This document shows positions 5,599 through 9,504 of a stretch of 9,504 nucleotides of DNA, piece by piece. Below the pieces are notes generated by a model, which did no database searches, was not told the DNA's origin, and saw only the letters and a program-made list of their open reading frames with translations. The DNA lies in assembly GCA_934512155.1 (NCBI GenBank), contig CAKSWS010000045.1:1-9504 (forward strand), given 5' to 3'. The translations under genes were made by a program, and so were the position numbers. The stretch's first letter is position 1. Every line of letters begins with the position of its first letter. The DNA is from an uncultured Eubacterium sp. Lineage in GTDB: Bacteria > Bacillota > Clostridia > Oscillospirales > Acutalibacteraceae.

Positions 5599-6807
5599 AT
5601 GGCACTGATTGTTCAAAAATTCGGTGGTTCATCGGTTGCCGATGCGGCAAGAGTAATGAATGTTGCCCGCATTGTTACAGATACTTACAAAGCCGGTAAC
5701 GATGTTGTGGTTGTTGTTTCCGCACAAGGTGATACTACAGATGATTTAATTGAAAAGGCAAACGAAATTAATCCTAATGCTGCAAAACGTGAAATGGACC
5801 AACTTTTAACAGCAGGTGAGCAAATTTCAATTTCTCTTCTTGCAATGGCTATTGAAAAATTAGGTTTTCCTGTTATTTCACTTTTAGGTTGGCAGGCAGG
5901 TTTTAATACAAATTCCGTTTACGGAGCATCTCGTATTAAAAATATTAAAACAAACAGGCTTCAGGCAGAGCTTGCAAAGCATAATATTGTTGTTGTTGCC
6001 GGCTTCCAGGGTATTAACCGTTACGATGATTTAACTACTCTCGGTCGTGGTGGTTCAGACACTTCTGCTGTTGCTATTGCCGCTTCGTTGCACGCAGACA
6101 AATGCCAAATCTTTACTGATGTAGAGGGCGTTTATACAGCAGACCCAAGAAAAGTTGAAGGCGCAAGAAAACTTGATGAAATTACATATGACGAAATGCT
6201 TGAGCTTGCTACATTGGGTGCACAGGTGCTTAATAACAGGTCTGTTGAAATGGCAAAAAAATATTCTGTAGAACTTGAGGTTCTTTCATCACTTAATCCC
6301 GTTCCGGGAACTATTGTTAAGGAGAAGATTAAAATGGAAAAAATGCTTATCAGAGGTGTTACAAAGGATAAAGACGTGGCACTTATTTCAGTTATCGGTC
6401 TTGATGACAATCCGGGCGTAGCTTTTAAAGTTTTTGCAAAACTTGCGCAAAAAAATATTAATGTAGATATTATTCTTCAATCTGTTGGCAGAGACGGTAC
6501 AAAAGATTTAACATTTACTGTTTCTAAAGAAAACGGTCCTGTTGCCGTTGAGCTTTTAAAGAATATGAGCGATGTTGACGACAGAGAAATTAAATGTGTA
6601 ACAAATGTTGCAAAAGTTTCAATTGTAGGTGCAGGTATGGAATCACATCCGGGCACAGCATCAACTATGTTTGAGGCACTTTATGCTCAAAATATTAATA
6701 TTCAAATGATTTCAACATCTGAAATTAAAATTTCCGTTATTATTGATGCAGATGAGGCAGATCGTGCCGTAACTGCTGTTCATAATGCGTTTTTGCCAAA
6801 CGATTAA
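5599..6807 (+). CDS. lysC: Aspartokinase, alpha subunit (lysine-pathway type)
   Basis: A 402-residue aspartate kinase that phosphorylates aspartate to aspartyl-4-phosphate, the entry step to lysine, threonine and methionine. The amino-acid kinase domain carries KFGGSSV at 7-13, GRGGSDT at 149-155 and DVEGVYTADPR at 174-184. From about residue 250 come tandem ACT domains (CISVIGLDD-like VALISVIGLDD, VAFKVFAKLAQKNINVDIILQS, then VSIVGAGM and INIQMISTSEIKISV), where lysine and/or threonine feedback normally acts. Length and layout match the monofunctional, alpha2beta2-type B. subtilis LysC (about 408 residues). The start has GGAGG (5584-5588) 10 nt upstream. The third gene of the operon; the terminator begins 15 nt after its stop. 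A second, internal start is annotated separately. Confidence 0.97.
   Translation: MALIVQKFGGSSVADAARVMNVARIVTDTYKAGNDVVVVVSAQGDTTDDLIEKANEINPNAAKREMDQLLTAGEQISISLLAMAIEKLGFPVISLLGWQAGFNTNSVYGASRIKNIKTNRLQAELAKHNIVVVAGFQGINRYDDLTTLGRGGSDTSAVAIAASLHADKCQIFTDVEGVYTADPRKVEGARKLDEITYDEMLELATLGAQVLNNRSVEMAKKYSVELEVLSSLNPVPGTIVKEKIKMEKMLIRGVTKDKDVALISVIGLDDNPGVAFKVFAKLAQKNINVDIILQSVGRDGTKDLTFTVSKENGPVAVELLKNMSDVDDREIKCVTNVAKVSIVGAGMESHPGTASTMFEALYAQNINIQMISTSEIKISVIIDADEADRAVTAVHNAFLPND
6319..6336 (+). promoter_or_regulatory. Internal ribosome-binding site and start codon within lysC
   Basis: AAGGAG (6319-6324) sits 9 nt before an in-frame ATG (6334-6336) at codon 246 of lysC, precisely at the junction between kinase and ACT domains. 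The spacing is like that of the genuine sites of lysC itself (10 nt) and greA (9 nt). Confidence 0.7.
6334..6807 (+). CDS. lysC: Putative aspartokinase beta subunit from internal start (ACT domains only)
   Basis: Translation from ATG 6334 would give 157 residues identical to the C-terminal part of aspartokinase, consisting of the tandem ACT regulatory domains without the kinase. In B. subtilis aspartokinase II the alpha (about 408 residues) and beta (about 163 residues) chains come from one gene by the same in-frame internal initiation, and they form an alpha2beta2 enzyme. Here the codon position, the product length and a good AAGGAG all agree with that precedent. The sequence shows only the signal; that the product is made is inference. 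Confidence 0.65.
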   Translation: MEKMLIRGVTKDKDVALISVIGLDDNPGVAFKVFAKLAQKNINVDIILQSVGRDGTKDLTFTVSKENGPVAVELLKNMSDVDDREIKCVTNVAKVSIVGAGMESHPGTASTMFEALYAQNINIQMISTSEIKISVIIDADEADRAVTAVHNAFLPND

Positions 6808-6822
6808 TTTGATTACAGTAAG

Positions 6823-6851
6823 GAGCACCCACATTTGCGGGTGCTCTTTTT
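6823..6851 (+). terminator. Terminator of the pheB-like/hom/lysC operon
   Basis: GAGCACCC (6823-6830) pairs perfectly with GGGTGCTC (6839-6846) around an 8-nt loop and is followed by five T residues (6847-6851). The -35 box of the greA promoter begins only 2 nt later, so the two transcription units abut. Confidence 0.92.
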
Positions 6852-6853
6852 GC

Positions 6854-6882
6854 TTGACAGATTATATATTATAATATATAAT
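6854..6882 (+). promoter_or_regulatory. Consensus sigma-A promoter of greA-lysS
   Basis: TTGACA (6854-6859), a spacer of exactly 17 nt, then TATAAT (6877-6882): a full match to the sigma-A consensus in both boxes and spacing. The spacer and flanks are almost pure A/T. The predicted start is near 6889, giving a leader of about 30 nt before ATG 6919. Constitutive, high expression is expected, fitting a housekeeping elongation factor and a tRNA synthetase. Confidence 0.93.
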
Positions 6883-6918
6883 TAAATGAATTTTAATAAT
6901 ATGAAGGAGTAGTGTATT

Positions 6919-7386
6919 ATGGCAACAAAAACATTTAAAATGACCGCTGCCGGAAAAGCAGAACTTGAAAAAGAGCTTGAATCCCTTAAAACAGAGGGTC
7001 GTATTGATATAGCAGAAAAACTTAAAGTTGCACGTTCTTACGGCGACCTTTCGGAAAACAGTGAATATGATGAAGCAAAATCAGAACAGGCAAAAATCGA
7101 AGCACGTATCACAGAACTTGAATATCAGCTTGACCATGCTGAAATTATAGATACAGCAGATAAAGATTCTGTTTCAATGGGTTCAAAGGTTAAGGTTAAA
7201 AGACTTTCAGACGGCGTTGAAGCAGTTTATGAAATTGTAGGTTTTGCACAAAGCAATCCTTCAGAGGGCAAAATTTCAGATGAAAGCCCTGTAGGCAAAG
7301 CACTTATGGGTGCTAAAATGGGTGAAACGGTTGCGGTTGAGGCTCCAATCGGAAACCTTGAATATAATATTTTATCAATAGATTAA
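6919..7386 (+). CDS. greA: Transcription elongation factor GreA
   Basis: A 155-residue GreA, close to the usual 155-160. It enters the RNA polymerase secondary channel and stimulates cleavage of backtracked RNA to restart stalled complexes. The N-terminal half is the antiparallel coiled coil (about 10-75), with the conserved tip SYGDLSENSEYDEAK at about 40-54; Asp43 and Glu46 correspond to the acidic residues that position the catalytic metal. The C-terminal half (about 80-155) is the FKBP-like domain, with SDESPVGKALMGAKMGETV near 120-138. AAGGAG (6904-6909) lies 9 nt before the ATG. The stop is 12 nt before the lysS start. greA next to lysS is a common Firmicutes arrangement. Confidence 0.97.
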   Translation: MATKTFKMTAAGKAELEKELESLKTEGRIDIAEKLKVARSYGDLSENSEYDEAKSEQAKIEARITELEYQLDHAEIIDTADKDSVSMGSKVKVKRLSDGVEAVYEIVGFAQSNPSEGKISDESPVGKALMGAKMGETVAVEAPIGNLEYNILSID

Positions 7387-7398
7387 GAGGTATGATAT

Positions 7399-9240
7399 AT
7401 GGCAGGAAAGTTTGAAATCAGCAAAAATGCTGATGGTACTTTCACATTTGATTTTAAAGCGGAAGATAAAATTATTGCATCTTCTCCTGTTTTTTCAAAG
7501 GAAGATGAATGTAAAAGAGGCGTTAAAGCTGTAAAGAAAAACAGCCGAATGAAAGTTCAAAATGCTGTTCAGGGTGATGAAGAAAAAACAAATCCTAAAT
7601 ATCTTGTAGAAGCAGACGGCGATAAATTTAAATTTACACTTTATCTTCAAACAGGCACAGTGGCATGCACAGGCGTTGCAGACAGTGAGCAGGAAGCATT
7701 AGATGCAATTACATTTATGGGTAATAATGCAAATGCCGCACCTATGGCTGTGGCAGAGGTTGTTTTAAGCGAAAATGAGCAAAAGCAAATTCGTATAGAC
7801 AAGCTTAAGACAATGCAAAATAACGGAAATGACCCATTTGAAATTACACTTGCAAAGCAAACTCACCACAGTGATGAAATTAAACTTCAATTTGACCAGC
7901 TTGAAGGTAAAACCGTTACTGTTACCGGTCGTATTATGACTTGGCGTGATATGGGTAAAGCAAACTTTATTGATATTCAAGACAGAAACGGCAGAATTCA
8001 AGCGTACGTTCGTATGAATGATGTGGGCGAAGAAAAGTTTAAGGAATTTAAAACTTGGGACTTGGGCGATATTGTTGAAGCAACGGGTTACGTTTTTAAA
8101 ACAAGAACAGAGGAAATTTCTGTTCATGTTAATGAAATCAGGCTTCTTTCAAAATCACTTCTTCCTCTTCCTGAAAAATTTCACGGTTTAACAGATACAG
8201 ATACAAGGTACCGTAAGCGTTACCTTGATATGATTATGAATCCTAATGTTAAGGATACATTTATTAAACGTTCAAAAATAATTACTTCTATTCGTAATTA
8301 TCTTGATAATCTTGGATTTGTTGAAGTAGAAACACCTATTCTTAACACAATTCCCGGTGGTGCTGCTGCAAGACCGTTCATTACACACCACAACACTCTT
8401 GATATGGATATGTATCTTCGTATTGCAACAGAGCTTTACTTAAAGCGTCTTATTGTTGGCGGTATGGAAAGAGTTTATGAAATCGGCAGAAATTTCAGAA
8501 ACGAAGGTATGGATGTTCGTCATAATCCGGAATTTACTTGCATAGAACTTTACCAAGCATTTACAGATTATCACGGAATGATGGATATTGCTGAAAATCT
8601 TATCAGAAATGCTGCAAATGAAGTTTGCGACAGCTTGCATATAACATTTAACGGCACTGAAATTGACCTTGAAACTCCGTTTGCAAGAAAAACAATGGTA
8701 GAGGCTGTTAAAGAATTCAGCGGCGTTGATTTTGCCGAGTTTATGAGTGATAATGATAAAGCTATAGAAATTGCAAAAGAAAAAGGTATTGAAATTCAAC
8801 CTGGAAAGGCAACATGGGGCGATATTTTAAATTCATTCTTTGAAGAATTTGTAGAGGAAAATCTTATTCAGCCAACATTTATTATGGATTATCCTGTTGA
8901 AATTTCTCCTCTTACCAAGAGAAAACCCGATTGTCCTGTTCTTACGGAAAGATTTGAACTTTTCATTTTAGGCGGCGAATACGGCAATGCTTATTCAGAG
9001 CTTAATGACCCTATTGACCAAATGTCAAGATTTGAGGCTCAAATGAAGCTTCGTGAAGCAGGCGACGATGAGGCTAATATGATAGACCACGATTTTGTTA
9101 CTGCTCTTGAATACGGTATGCCTCCTACAGGTGGATTGGGTATAGGTATAGACCGTCTTGTTATGCTGTTAACAGACAGTTATTCTATTCGTGATGTTCT
9201 TTTGTTCCCCACAATGAAGCCGCTTCCAAATGAGCAATAA
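7399..9240 (+). CDS. lysS: Lysyl-tRNA synthetase with N-terminal tandem DUF1508 (YegP-like) extension
   Basis: A 613-residue class II lysyl-tRNA synthetase that attaches lysine to tRNA-Lys in the cytoplasm. Residues from about 122 form a complete enzyme of usual length (about 490): OB-fold anticodon-binding domain at about 172-250, motif 1 near 306-315 with IPGGAAARPF after it, motif 2 at about 364-385 (RNFRNEG then RHNPEFT), and motif 3 GLGIGIDRLVML at 579-590. Residues 1-118 are extra. They begin MAGKFEISK and look like two DUF1508 repeats (about 1-50 and 66-112), as in E. coli YegP, the second more divergent. The role of that part is unknown. AAGAGG (7385-7390) lies 8 nt before the start. 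The in-frame ATGs at 7717 and 7744 lack ribosome-binding sites, so one fused protein is expected. It is cotranscribed with greA. Confidence 0.95.
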   Translation: MAGKFEISKNADGTFTFDFKAEDKIIASSPVFSKEDECKRGVKAVKKNSRMKVQNAVQGDEEKTNPKYLVEADGDKFKFTLYLQTGTVACTGVADSEQEALDAITFMGNNANAAPMAVAEVVLSENEQKQIRIDKLKTMQNNGNDPFEITLAKQTHHSDEIKLQFDQLEGKTVTVTGRIMTWRDMGKANFIDIQDRNGRIQAYVRMNDVGEEKFKEFKTWDLGDIVEATGYVFKTRTEEISVHVNEIRLLSKSLLPLPEKFHGLTDTDTRYRKRYLDMIMNPNVKDTFIKRSKIITSIRNYLDNLGFVEVETPILNTIPGGAAARPFITHHNTLDMDMYLRIATELYLKRLIVGGMERVYEIGRNFRNEGMDVRHNPEFTCIELYQAFTDYHGMMDIAENLIRNAANEVCDSLHITFNGTEIDLETPFARKTMVEAVKEFSGVDFAEFMSDNDKAIEIAKEKGIEIQPGKATWGDILNSFFEEFVEENLIQPTFIMDYPVEISPLTKRKPDCPVLTERFELFILGGEYGNAYSELNDPIDQMSRFEAQMKLREAGDDEANMIDHDFVTALEYGMPPTGGLGIGIDRLVMLLTDSYSIRDVLLFPTMKPLPNEQ

Positions 9241-9254
9241 TATACAATTAATCA

Positions 9255-9286
9255 ATGGGCAATTCCAATCGGGATTGCCCATTTTT
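9255..9286 (+). terminator. Terminator of greA-lysS
   Basis: Arms 9255-9266 and 9271-9282 pair over 12 bp with one G-T wobble around a 4-nt loop, and the stem runs into five T residues (9282-9286). It begins 14 nt after the lysS stop codon. Confidence 0.92.
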
Positions 9287-9301
9287 AAAACAAACAGAAA
9301 T

Positions 9302-9324
9302 ACAAATCGGGATTTGTCGTTTTA
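9302..9324 (+). terminator. Second small hairpin downstream of lysS (possible backup terminator)
   Basis: ACAAATC (9302-9308) and GATTTGT (9311-9317) are perfect complements, followed by CGTTTTA. The stem is short and the T run imperfect. It shares the 10-mer AATCGGGATT (9305-9314) with the loop region of the lysS terminator (9267-9276), so it may be a decayed duplicate or a tandem terminator. Confidence 0.4.
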
Positions 9325-9366
9325 TTAACATATATGCCTTTTACAAAAAAGTGTTATTTTAGTTCT

Positions 9367-9443
9367 GCAACCGTTCGCAACCAAAGAAATATCGTGATAG
9401 TTGGTGGTAGCAACCATGAAATTTCGTTATCATGAAGTCACGA
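9367..9443 (+). other. Possible structured leader RNA with three GCAACC copies
   Basis: The gap upstream of the last gene holds GCAACC at 9367, 9377 and 9410. It can also fold into a three-way junction: outer stem TCGTGA/TCACGA (9392-9397 with 9438-9443), inner stems GTTG/CAAC (9400-9403 with 9411-9414) and CATGA/TCATG (9415-9419 with 9430-9434). The fold ends 3 nt before the ribosome-binding site GAGGTGAT (9447-9454), so it could gate translation. The helices are short and I recognise no known riboswitch class. No convincing promoter was found between 9287 and 9367. Confidence 0.3.
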
Positions 9444-9459
9444 AAAGAGGTGATTAAGA

Positions 9460-9504
9460 GTGAAATATGATTTTTTAGGAGTTATTGTTTTTGGTATTGT
9501 ACTG
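9460..9504 (+). CDS. 5' end of an unidentified gene, probably membrane protein (partial)
   Basis: A GTG start at 9460 lies 5 nt after a good ribosome-binding site, GAGGTGAT (9447-9454). The frame stays open to the window edge, giving MKYDFLGVIVFGIVL. An in-frame stop at 9451-9453 leaves GTG 9460 as the only conventional start visible. The rapid entry into hydrophobic residues suggests a first membrane segment or a signal sequence. Too little is present to name a family. Confidence 0.6.
   Translation, partial: MKYDFLGVIVFGIVL

Noticed and set aside
7717..7746. Separate, non-fused start for lysS at ATG 7717 or 7744
   Set aside because: Neither has a ribosome-binding site at a suitable distance, and there is no intervening stop or frameshift between the DUF1508-like region and the synthetase.
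7765..8799. Two ~120-residue minus-strand open frames within lysS
   Set aside because: They lie antisense to well-conserved synthetase domains, show no family resemblance and have low-complexity Phe/Asn/Cys-rich composition typical of antisense shadows in AT-rich genes.
9359..9433. 24-residue minus-strand open frame (MITKFHGCYHQ...)
   Set aside because: It is very short and has no ribosome-binding site upstream on the minus strand.
9334..9435. 33-codon open frame (MPFTKKCYFSS...) on the plus strand after lysS
   Set aside because: It has no ribosome-binding site, resembles no recognisable family, and overlaps the repeats and potential RNA stems, which better explain the sequence.

Overview
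The window looks like chromosome from a low-GC Gram-positive anaerobe, most likely a gut Clostridia (Oscillospiraceae/Ruminococcaceae-like). This is inferred from AT-rich DNA, strong GGAGG-type ribosome-binding sites, textbook sigma-A promoters, compact hairpin terminators and gene orders typical of Firmicutes (greA-lysS; an ACT-domain pheB-like gene next to hom). Nothing looks mobile: there is no transposase, integrase, CRISPR array, tRNA or rRNA.

Layout. (1) 1-140: the 3' end of an unidentified plus-strand gene and its terminator. (2) 208-2600: a polar amino-acid ABC importer operon (lipoprotein binding protein, permease, ATPase). It starts from a sigma-A promoter with a palindrome in its spacer, has a perfect hairpin between the first two genes, and ends at a terminator shared with the next, convergent gene. 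(3) 2599-3750, minus: a multi-pass AI-2E/YtvI-like membrane protein. (4) 3751-3923: a divergent control region in which a perfect 10-bp inverted repeat covers the predicted -35 boxes of both outward promoters. (5) 3924-6851: an aspartate-family amino-acid operon: a PheB-like ACT-domain protein, homoserine dehydrogenase (hom) and aspartokinase (lysC). Inside lysC, a good ribosome-binding site and in-frame ATG suggest a separately translated beta subunit. (6) 6854-9286: a consensus sigma-A promoter drives greA and a lysyl-tRNA synthetase gene. (7) 9287-9504: about 170 nt with three copies of GCAACC and a possible three-way-junction RNA, then the GTG start of a gene that runs off the window.

How the genes fit together. 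Aspartokinase makes the aspartyl-phosphate that feeds lysine, threonine and methionine synthesis, and homoserine dehydrogenase commits carbon to threonine and methionine. The PheB-like protein next to them is a plausible amino-acid sensor. The importer would bring in amino acids, and LysRS uses the lysine product. No lysine riboswitch or T-box was seen upstream of any operon.

The most unusual item is the lysyl-tRNA synthetase. It carries an N-terminal extension of about 118 residues that looks like two tandem DUF1508/YegP-type repeats, fused in frame to an apparently complete class II LysRS. Other points worth a look are the internal lysC start, the symmetrical divergent promoter region, a binding protein that lacks the usual ligand-carboxylate arginine, and the possible leader RNA at the right edge.
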